A stretch of 5,183 nt of DNA from Thermoplasmata archaeon. Its GTDB lineage: Archaea > Thermoplasmatota > Thermoplasmata > Thermoplasmatales > Thermoplasmataceae. The stretch is taken from positions 1 through 5,183 of the forward strand of contig JAKAYJ010000089.1 of the NCBI GenBank assembly GCA_021816385.1. The letters are read 5' to 3'. Position numbers and translations under genes: made by a program. How positions within the stretch are numbered: position 1 is the stretch's first letter; each line of letters starts with the position of its first letter. The notes under the pieces were generated by a model, which was not told the origin of the DNA, searched no databases, and saw nothing but the letters and a program-made list of their open reading frames with translations. This document shows positions 1 through 5,176 of this stretch, in pieces.

Positions 1-183
1 CTAAGCCAGGTCCCAAGGATTCACAATGCTACTGGCATCCCTGAATCATTCCTGAACGCAACACTTGCTAAATACACTCAGTACACCATGTTCTTCTTCG
101 GAACTAAATACGTCAACGTCCTGAACATCAACCTATACCTGGTGGAATCATTCCCATCAATCTATGCCCCGTACGTGCAGTGA
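1..183 (+). CDS. C-terminal 60 codons of an unrecognised, probably exported protein (5' partial)
   Basis: Frame 1 is open from the first base to TGA at 181-183 and gives 60 residues with no start codon, so the gene enters from outside the window. I do not recognise the family. The fragment is rich in aromatic residues (FFF, several Tyr) and has two N-A-T sequons, at fragment residues 9 and 19. In archaea such sequons are used for N-glycosylation of extracytoplasmic proteins, so a surface or exported domain is possible. No clear membrane helix or catalytic motif is visible in this tail. The next gene starts 79 bp downstream behind its own TATA box and is probably transcribed separately. The reading frame is well supported; the function is not. 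Confidence 0.65.
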   Translation, partial: LSQVPRIHNATGIPESFLNATLAKYTQYTMFFFGTKYVNVLNINLYLVESFPSIYAPYVQ

Positions 184-227
184 TGTTTCTTGAAAATCCT
201 GTCTTGGAGAATGGCGGATGTGAAACG

Positions 228-234
228 TTTAAAT
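228..234 (+). promoter_or_regulatory. TATA box for the M48 protease gene
   Basis: The sequence tttaaat is centred 32 bp before the ATG at 263. Archaeal TATA boxes lie about 25-27 bp before the transcription start, which would place that start near 257-258 and leave a leader of about five bases. No Shine-Dalgarno sequence precedes the ATG, consistent with a leaderless or nearly leaderless mRNA. Confidence 0.5.
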
Positions 235-262
235 CTGGGTTTAATTGGGCTGGCAATAAATA

Positions 263-1288
263 ATGGATGAGAGCGAGGAGAAAAATAATCTCACATTCTG
301 GAGGAAGAGGGCTAGGATAGGCATAGCCACAGGGATTATCGTACTGCTTTCATCCCTGATATTCTATTTTACGAGCAAACCCTCAAATTATTTTCAAGAA
401 GTTCTCATTGAAACCGCTGCCTTAATTCCCGTCCTAATGATATCCTCCTTCCTTGTTTTCGATCTGGATGTCAAATACAGGAAGGTAAAAGCTGGGTATG
501 GAGTATACGTCAGGAATTCCCTTTCCTATCTGTACATAGTCGTTCCTTTCTGGATAATGTCAGGTGCAGACATCCTGTCCTTCGGCCGGTCCTATCTTGC
601 CCTGATATACATGAACGTAATTTTATCTGCTGCATTGGTTGGCGTTGCAATAAACATCCGTGTAAGGGTATGGAAAAGAGTTTCCAAGGATATTGGCAGT
701 TCCAATATAGTCAACGGAGCAAATGAGATCGCAGGGAAGATGGGGGTCAAGATTTCAGGGTACAGGGTCGTGGACTGGAGCAAGTCAAGGATAGCCAATG
801 CATTCCAGGCAGGCATAACCCACTACTACATCTTCGTCACAAACTTCCTGATGGAGAACTTATCGGAGGAAGAGGAAGTTGCGATAATGGCACATGAGAT
901 TGCACATGCAAAGATGAAGCATCTCAAGAAGACTTTGGTTTTTGTCGGATTATGCACTTTTACAATTGGAAACGCGCTCTTTTCCCTCATAGTATATATC
1001 TTGGATTATGGACTAAGGATAGGAATGCTATTCGGGCTCGTCGTTTCAATATTCGTTACTTCTTATTTGCTCCTGCCAATATTGCGCAGAAGGTATGAGA
1101 AGGAGGCAGATATCGTGGCTGCAAGATACACCAGTCCCGGACTCCTCGCAGATTCACTGCTTAAGCTTTCCAAGTTGAACCATACTCCTGTCGCCGTTCC
1201 CAGATACTGGAACCTGTCACACCCAAGCACATCTGATAGGGTGGGATACCTGATGGAAATGCAGCGGAAGATAAACCCCCCTAACTAA
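263..1288 (+). CDS. Integral membrane zinc metalloprotease, peptidase family M48 (HtpX-like)
   Basis: This 341-residue protein has the hallmarks of family M48 membrane proteases, which degrade misfolded membrane proteins. The zinc motif HEIAH is at residues 211-215, inside the helix IMAHEIAHAKMKH. The third zinc ligand is probably Glu279 in the E-x-x-A-D motif (EKEAD, 279-283). The late SHPSTSDR motif (319-326) matches the conserved HP..R element near the M48 C-terminus. Hydrophobic segments at about 20-37, 46-66, 87-100 and 111-129 precede the catalytic domain, and two more (about 223-247 and 251-273) lie between HEIAH and EKEAD, as in HtpX. The N-terminus is short and charged. The ATG at 263 is supported by the upstream TATA box and the absence of a Shine-Dalgarno site. 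The length is slightly above that of typical HtpX because of the extra N-terminal helices. The family call is firm; an htpX symbol would claim orthology that I cannot show. Confidence 0.9.
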   Translation: MDESEEKNNLTFWRKRARIGIATGIIVLLSSLIFYFTSKPSNYFQEVLIETAALIPVLMISSFLVFDLDVKYRKVKAGYGVYVRNSLSYLYIVVPFWIMSGADILSFGRSYLALIYMNVILSAALVGVAINIRVRVWKRVSKDIGSSNIVNGANEIAGKMGVKISGYRVVDWSKSRIANAFQAGITHYYIFVTNFLMENLSEEEEVAIMAHEIAHAKMKHLKKTLVFVGLCTFTIGNALFSLIVYILDYGLRIGMLFGLVVSIFVTSYLLLPILRRRYEKEADIVAARYTSPGLLADSLLKLSKLNHTPVAVPRYWNLSHPSTSDRVGYLMEMQRKINPPN

Positions 1289-1382
1289 ATAATCAAAGAA
1301 CAGAATAAGCACCTCCAATACGGAGCGGTGATAATCATTATTGATTCATAAGCTGAAGAATAAGATCAATTTCCAATTTCAG

Positions 1383-1455
1383 TGCGAGCGCCGGGATTTG
1401 AACCCGAGGCATGAGCTTGGCAAGCTCACGTGTTACCAGGCTACACCACGCTCGC
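1383..1455 (-). tRNA. tRNA-Gly (anticodon GCC)
   Basis: Read on the minus strand, 73 bases fold as a full cloverleaf. The acceptor stem GCGAGCG/CGCUCGC has seven perfect pairs. The anticodon stem UGAGC/GCUCA encloses the loop UUGCCAA, giving anticodon GCC (plus-strand bases 1419-1421). The T-arm UCGGG-UUCAAAU-CCCGG contains the invariant UUC. The discriminator base is A, as expected for archaeal tRNA-Gly, and CCA is not encoded. No intron is seen. It reads GGC and GGU codons. It is convergent with the M48 protease gene and divergent from tRNA-Arg. Confidence 0.95.
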
Positions 1456-1476
1456 TAAGCACCTTATGCCTATGAT

Positions 1477-1485
1477 GATAAAAAA
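1477..1485 (-). promoter_or_regulatory. TATA box for tRNA-Gly
   Basis: On the minus strand this reads gtttttatc. Its centre is about 26 bp before the 5' end of the tRNA, the standard archaeal spacing. It lies in a short A/T-rich patch between the two divergent tRNA genes. Confidence 0.55.
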
Positions 1486-1554
1486 CTAACTGATTGCCCT
1501 ATCTATGGGTATGTTCAATCTTCACTTCTCAGGAATAACAATGGGAAAGGCATC

Positions 1555-1562
1555 TTTTATAA
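1555..1562 (+). promoter_or_regulatory. TATA box for tRNA-Arg
   Basis: The sequence ttttataa is centred about 24 bp upstream of the first base of tRNA-Arg, the expected distance for an archaeal tRNA promoter starting at or just before the mature 5' end. Confidence 0.6.
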
Positions 1563-1582
1563 CATTTACGGAATATAGTCAA

Positions 1583-1657
1583 GGGCCCGTGGGGTAGTTT
1601 GGATCATCCTTTTGGCCTTCGGAGCCGACGACCCGGGTTCAAATCCCGGCGGGCCCG
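1583..1657 (+). tRNA. tRNA-Arg (anticodon UCG)
   Basis: These 75 bases fold as a cloverleaf. The acceptor stem GGGCCCG/CGGGCCC is fully paired. The D-stem is GGGU/AUCC with a ten-base loop. The anticodon stem UUGGC/GCCGA holds the loop CUUCGGA, so the anticodon is UCG, with U33 in place. The four-base variable loop is CGAC, and the T-arm is CCGGG-UUCAAAU-CCCGG. The discriminator is G and CCA is not encoded. Two U residues, rather than the usual one, separate the D and anticodon stems. Assigning arginine rests on choosing this anticodon register, which gives the best stem. The sequence 3' of the gene changes to broken genes, so it could be an integration site for accessory DNA, although no repeated copy of its 3' end is present in the window. 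Confidence 0.88.
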
Positions 1658-1686
1658 TAGAGACATTTATATCAAGACGAGAGAGC

Positions 1687-1691
1687 TTTTT
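1687..1691 (+). terminator. Possible T-run terminator after tRNA-Arg
   Basis: A run of five T residues lies 30 bases past the end of tRNA-Arg. Archaeal RNA polymerase commonly terminates at such T-tracts without a hairpin. The same A/T patch could instead serve as a weak TATA element for the remnant starting at 1713, so the assignment is tentative. Confidence 0.3.
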
Positions 1692-1712
1692 AATTCCAAA
1701 CTGTGGTGCACT

Positions 1713-1880
1713 ATGACAAAAGTCTCTAAATATTGAAACGTTCTGGAAGGCAAGAGTGTCAAGTTATTGCACGATAACCTGTTCATTAGGCCTCCAATTA
1801 CCAATGGGGAGCTTCTTCACGATGACAATCTTGGACTATGATTTTTTCTCAAGAGTCTAATGGAATTAGTTCAGAAGTAG
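1713..1880 (+). pseudogene. Possible decayed small gene with two in-frame stops
   Basis: From ATG 1713 one frame reads MTKVSKY, then TGA (1734-1736), then 34 sense codons ending in HDDNLGL, then TGA (1839-1841), then 12 codons and TAG at 1878-1880. An A/T patch at about 1687-1694 lies roughly 22 bp upstream, so the start position is plausible. A Trp-to-TGA change would explain the first stop, but I have no relative to compare with. The product is not recognised. The 34-codon open stretch is short enough to occur by chance. The 3' end slightly overlaps the end of the minus-strand pseudogene. Treat this as a weak call. Confidence 0.25.
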
Positions 1881-2179
1881 CAGAGGTTCTAAGTTTAAAC
1901 TAGATTGAGGTTGACCTGCTTTCTGCTGTTGAGCGGGTTGATTCTTGGACTGGTCGACCGCCTTAGGTGGCTGTTGACTTGAAGAATAGAAATTTCCATT
2001 AGACCGTTCGGTCATTTTACCGAAGTGAGTCGCAGTTATCTTCAGAACAGAATCAAGCAGAAGATCTATATTTCCCTGTTGTTTCTTAATCTCTTATGCT
2101 CATCCCTTGCGATGGTCTCAATGGTGAACAGAAAAGAAACGTACTCCCTTAGTGAATCTTGGTCCGGGTAATCGGTCAT
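1866..2179 (-). pseudogene. Frameshifted gene of about 104 codons, function unknown
   Basis: The frame opens at ATG 2179-2177, which overlaps the stop of the upstream minus-strand gene as ATGA, a layout typical of translationally coupled genes. It runs 37 codons (MTDYPDQDSLREYV... to RLRNNREI) and hits TAG at 2068-2066. The -1 frame carries on smoothly from the aggg run at about 2077-2074 through NIDLLLDSVLKITATHFGKM, then a Gln/Pro/Ser-rich tail, to TAA at 1868-1866. Restoring one G gives a continuous protein of about 104 residues. The first half looks helical; the tail is low-complexity (QQPPK, QPAQQQ) and ends in a short hydrophobic LEPLLLLN. I do not recognise the family. The shift does not sit on a classical slippery heptamer, so mutation or a sequence error in the G run is more likely than programmed frameshifting. 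Confidence 0.6.
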
Positions 2180-2355
2180 GCAGATCCCTCTTCTAACAAT
2201 CTCTTAATTTCAACATGGTAGGATTCCCGTGGAGTCACTTTCAAAGTATCAAGGAAATCCTTGAGACCTCTTCCAATAGAAATAGAAGTTTGGTCGATAA
2301 TATTGCCTGGTATTTCTTGTAGTCTTGCTCTCAATGACTTACTATTATTAGTCAT
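2176..2355 (-). CDS. Small ribbon-helix-helix-like protein, probable antitoxin or repressor type (59 aa)
   Basis: ATG at 2355-2353 to TGA at 2178-2176 encodes 59 residues. The C-terminal half follows the pattern of small archaeal RHH or VapB-type proteins: a short strand (TSISI, 24-28), a helix (GLKDFLDTLKV, 30-40), the turn TPRESY (41-46), then the helix HVEIKRLLEEG (47-57). The LKV-x-PRESY...I-RLLEE pattern is one I associate with small archaeal antitoxin-like proteins; this is recognition from memory, not a search. The first 22 residues are less defined. Transcription probably comes from the shared TATA box centred at 2381, 26 bp upstream, making the mRNA leaderless. The stop codon overlaps the start of the next, frameshifted minus-strand gene. 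If it is an antitoxin, its partner should be that second gene, which is not recognisable as a known toxin. Confidence 0.6.
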   Translation of the reverse strand: MTNNSKSLRARLQEIPGNIIDQTSISIGRGLKDFLDTLKVTPRESYHVEIKRLLEEGSA

Positions 2356-2366
2356 AAGAAGTCATA
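2350..2366. promoter_or_regulatory. Candidate operator: 10-bp-phased direct repeat
   Basis: The heptamer agtcata occurs at 2350-2356 and again at 2360-2366, exactly ten bases apart and so on the same face of the helix. A wider inverted pair flanks it, ttacta (2339-2344) and tagtaa (2365-2370). The block covers the start codon and expected transcription start of the minus-strand RHH-like gene and lies 11 bp from the shared TATA box. RHH repressors commonly bind tandem short sites about one helical turn apart, and either neighbouring RHH protein could use it. Confidence 0.35.
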
Positions 2367-2376
2367 GTAATCGAAC

Positions 2377-2385
2377 TATATATAT
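2377..2385. promoter_or_regulatory. Shared bidirectional TATA box of the divergent small-protein genes
   Basis: The sequence tatatatat is palindromic in its core and centred at 2381. The minus-strand start codon begins 26 bp to one side (2355) and the plus-strand ATG begins 29 bp to the other (2410). Both distances fit archaeal TATA-to-start spacing for leaderless or nearly leaderless messages, and no other TATA-like box lies between the genes. A single element may therefore serve both directions. Confidence 0.55.
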
Positions 2386-2409
2386 GTTGCTCATTTCTAA
2401 TCAATTGCC

Positions 2410-2625
2410 ATGGAAAGCGATGAGAAGCCGAAGAGAGTTAAAGTGGGCTTTGAAATTACGGAATTTATGAGTAGTGATATCGATATACTCTACAAAGAGC
2501 TTGGATACAACGACAGGGCTGAATTTATGAGAGATGCGATTAGAGAGAAGATTGATCGAATTAAAAAGGAATCTGGTTATGATTCAGTAAAGAGAATGAC
2601 AAAAGAGAAGAAAGTCGATCATTAA
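2410..2625 (+). CDS. Ribbon-helix-helix DNA-binding protein, probable operon repressor or antitoxin (71 aa)
   Basis: The 71-residue product has a clear RHH layout: a charged N-terminus, a strand at about 9-16 (RVKVGFEI), helix 1 at about 18-31 (EFMSSDIDILYKEL), the turn GYND at 32-35, and helix 2 at about 36-53 (RAEFMRDAIREKIDRIKK), followed by a basic tail. RHH proteins bind DNA as dimers through the paired strands, and many act as antitoxins or autorepressors. The ATG at 2410 lies 29 bp after the shared TATA box and has no Shine-Dalgarno, so it is read as nearly leaderless. The TIR gene begins 40 bp after its stop with no good TATA box between, suggesting one transcript. Inference: it represses this promoter, and possibly binds or restrains the TIR protein. 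The fold call is strong; the antitoxin role rests on context alone. Confidence 0.8.
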   Translation: MESDEKPKRVKVGFEITEFMSSDIDILYKELGYNDRAEFMRDAIREKIDRIKKESGYDSVKRMTKEKKVDH

Positions 2626-2656
2626 TGCATACAAGCAGAGTTGAAAATAACGGATC

Positions 2657-2661
2657 GGTGA
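2657..2661 (+). promoter_or_regulatory. Shine-Dalgarno site supporting the TTG start of the TIR gene
   Basis: The sequence ggtga, complementary to the archaeal 16S rRNA 3' end, lies four bases before TTG at 2666. The alternative in-frame ATG at 2690 has no comparable site. An internal gene on a leadered transcript would need such a site, unlike the leaderless first gene. Confidence 0.5.
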
Positions 2662-2665
2662 ATTC

Positions 2666-3703
2666 TTGGCTGCGGATATAACACAAATAATGGATATTCT
2701 AAGGCATAGAAATAAATCAGAGTTGGCGAAACTTTTGAAAGGTTCATCTACAGCGATAAACGAGTCAAGCACTTATGGCAGTCGATTATTCTCAACGCTC
2801 TCGACATTTGAAATATATTCTCCACTTACAAATTACGAGAAACTTAAGAATCTAAACGAAGCTGATAAGAACGAGATTCTAAAGGCTGCGGTGGACTCGT
2901 ATCCTGTAATGGATTATGGTCCAGAGATAGTAGCTGTAAGGTTCATTCTCGGAGGCGCTTCCACTAAGCTCTCGGTTAAATCTATAAAAAGTGGAACTGT
3001 AAAAAACAGTCACAACTTGAACATCTTTATGAGTCATAGCACAAAGGACCTAAATGAAGTAATGAGTTTGGCAAGCGAACTTCAATGTTTAGGATTCGGA
3101 GTATTTATAGCACACAGGGATATCGTTCCTTCACATGAGTGGCTGAAAGAGATAGTCAAGAATGTCAAGAGCAATAGAATATTTGTTGCCTTCATTACTC
3201 AGAATTTCAAAGAATCGAACTGGTGCGACCAAGAATCTGGAATTGCATATGTTTCAGGGAAGAAAATCATTCCAGTTATTGCAGACGGTATAGATATCCC
3301 ATATGGCTTTATGAATAAGTTCCAAAAGCTCGACGCTTCGAAGGAAAAAAGAAGTCACCCATATAAGTGGGATGAACGCGTAGCCCAAAAAATATTTGAA
3401 ATATTGTCTAAAGAAAAAAAATTCAAGGCGGATATCCGGAATAACATTCTTGAGAAAATCCCTATGATTTCAAGTTACTGCCAGGCTAATTCAATATTTC
3501 GGGTTTTGAGAATGCTAGAGCCGTTTACAAAAGATGAATTGAAGGTCATTCTTAAGGAATTCAAATCCAACAGGCAAATTTACGAGGCAGGCGATGCTGT
3601 CAACGGAGTGGAAAAACTAATAGAAGAACACGCAGAAGGGATCAAGGATAGTCGAGAGTTTGAAGAAGCAAAAGATCTTCTTGATAAAATCAAGAAAAGA
3701 TAG
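2666..3703 (+). CDS. TIR-domain protein, probable NAD-cleaving effector (345 aa)
   Basis: A bacterial or archaeal-type TIR domain (TIR_2-like) spans about residues 117-215. It starts with the first strand and loop LNIFMSHSTKD (118-128). The BB-loop region AHRDIVPSHEW is at 149-159. SNWCDQE at 184-190 carries a W-x-x-x-E glutamate, E190, in the position of the catalytic Glu of NAD-cleaving TIR enzymes; KKIIPVIADG (199-208) forms a later strand. About 115 residues precede the domain and are not recognised. About 95 residues follow it (250-345), mostly helical, containing FTKDELKVILKEFKSNRQI; this could be a sensing or oligomerising part. TTG at 2666 is chosen because of ggtga just upstream; ATG 2690 would remove eight residues. 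The frame is closed by TAA at 2648-2650. It follows the RHH gene by 40 bp, probably in one operon. Prokaryotic TIR effectors usually deplete NAD in phage defence. Enzymatic activity is inferred from E190, not shown. Confidence 0.85.
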   Translation: MAADITQIMDILRHRNKSELAKLLKGSSTAINESSTYGSRLFSTLSTFEIYSPLTNYEKLKNLNEADKNEILKAAVDSYPVMDYGPEIVAVRFILGGASTKLSVKSIKSGTVKNSHNLNIFMSHSTKDLNEVMSLASELQCLGFGVFIAHRDIVPSHEWLKEIVKNVKSNRIFVAFITQNFKESNWCDQESGIAYVSGKKIIPVIADGIDIPYGFMNKFQKLDASKEKRSHPYKWDERVAQKIFEILSKEKKFKADIRNNILEKIPMISSYCQANSIFRVLRMLEPFTKDELKVILKEFKSNRQIYEAGDAVNGVEKLIEEHAEGIKDSREFEEAKDLLDKIKKR

Positions 3704-3811
3704 CAGCGTAAGTGAAGTTAATAAATGAGGAATCTGGCTGTGTTTAAATCAAAAATACCAAAGAAGGAAAAAGTAAGCTTCTTATAACTTCCCTGCACCT
3801 TTCGGAAAATC

Positions 3812-3819
3812 TATAAATA
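3812..3819 (+). promoter_or_regulatory. TATA box for the ParB-like gene
   Basis: The sequence tataaata is the best TATA match in the window. Its centre is about 26 bp before 3841, where an ATG occurs, so transcripts should begin at or very near that ATG. A second A/T-rich candidate (ttatattta) at 3823-3831 would give a start near 3853. The 108 bp between the TIR stop and this box hold no gene that I can support. Confidence 0.6.
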
Positions 3820-3840
3820 CTCTTATATTTATTTCAAGAT

Positions 3841-3903
3841 ATGAAGAAGGGACTCATGATTTTTGAAGGCTCTATGAAAGTGGAAAGGGAGAATGGAGAG
3901 TGA
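3841..3903 (+). CDS. Possible leaderless 20-codon leader ORF
   Basis: ATG at 3841 sits exactly where the TATA box at 3812-3819 predicts the transcript start. The frame encodes MKKGLMIFEGSMKVERENGE and ends with TGA at 3901-3903. That stop is four bases before ATG 3908, an in-frame internal start of the ParB-like gene, in another frame. Leaderless translation of this peptide could therefore feed ribosomes to the downstream start. The peptide resembles nothing I know. It may be a leader, a translational coupling device, or chance, since the ParB-like frame itself is closed by TGA at 3875-3877. Confidence 0.35.
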   Translation: MKKGLMIFEGSMKVERENGE

Positions 3904-5176
3904 GTGGATGTCAGAAGATACGGCAAGTTTCCAGCAGATGAATGTTGACATAGATATACTCTATTTGAACAGAGAAAATTACCGAATCGATTTTACTAAA
4001 TTTCGAAATGATACAGAAGCCATTCCAATTCTCTTTGAAGAAGAGGGAATAATTGAAATGGCCTCTGATATCGTTTCATTTAAGGGCTTATACCCAAACG
4101 AAACTCTATTAGTGGTTGAAGAAAATGGGAGAAAAATAATTCTTGAGGGTAATAGAAGGGCTTTAGCAATAAAATGCATTGTTCACAGGGAGTTAGTCCC
4201 CGAACAGTTCAGAGAAGAATTCAATAACGCTGTAGGCACAGTGACTCAAGACATCATCAATAGAATTAGAAGTGTGGCCATATCGTTGGTCCCAACAAGA
4301 GATTCAGTTCTAAGAATTATCTCAGACAAACACGCAGATTACGGAGTCAAAAAGTGGGTACAGGTCTCTAAGTGGAAATTCATGAAAGATGCATTTAACA
4401 AGTTTGGCAGAGATGCCGACAGGACTGCAGAAGAGTTAAGGGCGGAAAAATCAACAGTAGTAGATTTTGTCAAATTCTATAACCTCTTAGCGTACATTAG
4501 AAATCTAGATCTCTGGGGTACAGGAGAAATAAGAAAAGAAATTGATAAGAATGGGCTGGAACCAACCAAGATGACCAGAGCATTGGGAATGACAGATATT
4601 ATAGCTGCAATTGGTCTTCAGTTTGATGCTCAGTACGAAGTTACAAATTCAGAGGATATACCAATCGACAAATTCAATTTTGTTATCTTTCACTTTGCCA
4701 AAGCTAGCCTCATAGACACTGAAGGCGACACAATAGATACTCGTAGCTCCAAAGAAGAGATATTACTGCTTATTAATAAATGGAAAACTGAGTATGATGC
4801 CACCCACCGTGAAATTACCGCGGTCGGATCAACGGAGAGTAATCCACAATCACCTTCTAGCCCAGATACTCCTTCCGTTCCGCCTACTACACAATCTCCG
4901 CAAAATCCACCCATCGGTGGCGGAAGGAATCACGGGGGAAGAAGATCCGTGAAGTACTTCGGAAGATTGGTATGTACTGCTTCAGATCAAAGACTTCTCA
5001 AGCTTTCTGAAGAACTTTCCAGTATTACTGTAAAGAAATACCCTGCTGCAACAATTATGCTTACAAGAGCTCTGATCGAATCTTCTCTTGTATACCAAAT
5101 CAAAAAGAAGAATCTCTGGGGTCTATATAAAAGGCAATGTAGGCAAAAATGTGATTTAGATTCAGTAATCTCATAG
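3893..5176 (+). CDS. ParB/Srx-like N-terminal domain protein with Pro-rich linker and helical C-terminal domain (probably 3' truncated)
   Basis: The N-terminal part resembles the ParB/Srx fold: NRENYRI at 26-32 corresponds to the entry motif, and ILEGNRRALAIK at 83-94 carries the G-x-RR..A signature. Residues about 147-200 (HADYGVKKW, then a helix-turn-helix-like GRDADRTAEELRAEKSTVVDF) fit the DNA-binding part of ParB-like proteins. A low-complexity Ser/Pro/Thr linker covers about 311-345. The last part (354 onward) is helical, with YPAATIMLTRALIESSL at 383-399, like C-terminal helical domains of some accessory ParB-like proteins. Start: ATG 3893 has gggag only one base away, whereas ATG 3908 has better-spaced GGAG/GTGA and follows a leader ORF; 3908 may be the true start. 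The stop TAG (5174-5176) includes two bases of an apparent adapter tail, so the protein probably continues. It lacks the signs of a chromosome-partition ParB (no parA or parS seen), and a DNA-modification or defence role is possible. Exact function unknown. Confidence 0.75.
   Translation: MESEWMSEDTASFQQMNVDIDILYLNRENYRIDFTKFRNDTEAIPILFEEEGIIEMASDIVSFKGLYPNETLLVVEENGRKIILEGNRRALAIKCIVHRELVPEQFREEFNNAVGTVTQDIINRIRSVAISLVPTRDSVLRIISDKHADYGVKKWVQVSKWKFMKDAFNKFGRDADRTAEELRAEKSTVVDFVKFYNLLAYIRNLDLWGTGEIRKEIDKNGLEPTKMTRALGMTDIIAAIGLQFDAQYEVTNSEDIPIDKFNFVIFHFAKASLIDTEGDTIDTRSSKEEILLLINKWKTEYDATHREITAVGSTESNPQSPSSPDTPSVPPTTQSPQNPPIGGGRNHGGRRSVKYFGRLVCTASDQRLLKLSEELSSITVKKYPAATIMLTRALIESSLVYQIKKKNLWGLYKRQCRQKCDLDSVIS

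Noticed and set aside
592..816. Minus-strand open frame inside the M48 gene
   Set aside because: It is a shadow of a well-supported coding frame, with no promoter and no recognisable protein features.
1331..1341. Palindrome ataatcattat after the M48 gene as a terminator or operator
   Set aside because: It is A/T-only apart from the centre, is short and has no T-tract, so it is not distinguishable from chance.
2002..2013. Palindrome gaccgttcggtc
   Set aside because: The stem is only five pairs and lies inside the frameshifted reading frame, with no T-run or promoter context.
2038..2065. Hairpin atcttc/gaagat just past the frameshift stop, as a possible frameshift stimulator
   Set aside because: It has six pairs and a 16-base loop, so it is weak, and there is no classical slippery heptamer before it.
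2261..2470. Plus-strand open frame of 69 codons
   Set aside because: It runs antisense to the RHH-like minus gene, crosses the shared promoter and overlaps the RHH gene in another frame. It has no domain pattern and no promoter of its own.
3725..3787. 20-codon plus-strand ORF between the TIR and ParB-like genes
   Set aside because: It has no TATA box at the right distance and no Shine-Dalgarno site, and this length is expected by chance.
4690..4914. Minus-strand Gly/Val-rich open frame
   Set aside because: Its composition is the complement of the Pro/Ser/Thr linker of the ParB-like protein, so it is a shadow.
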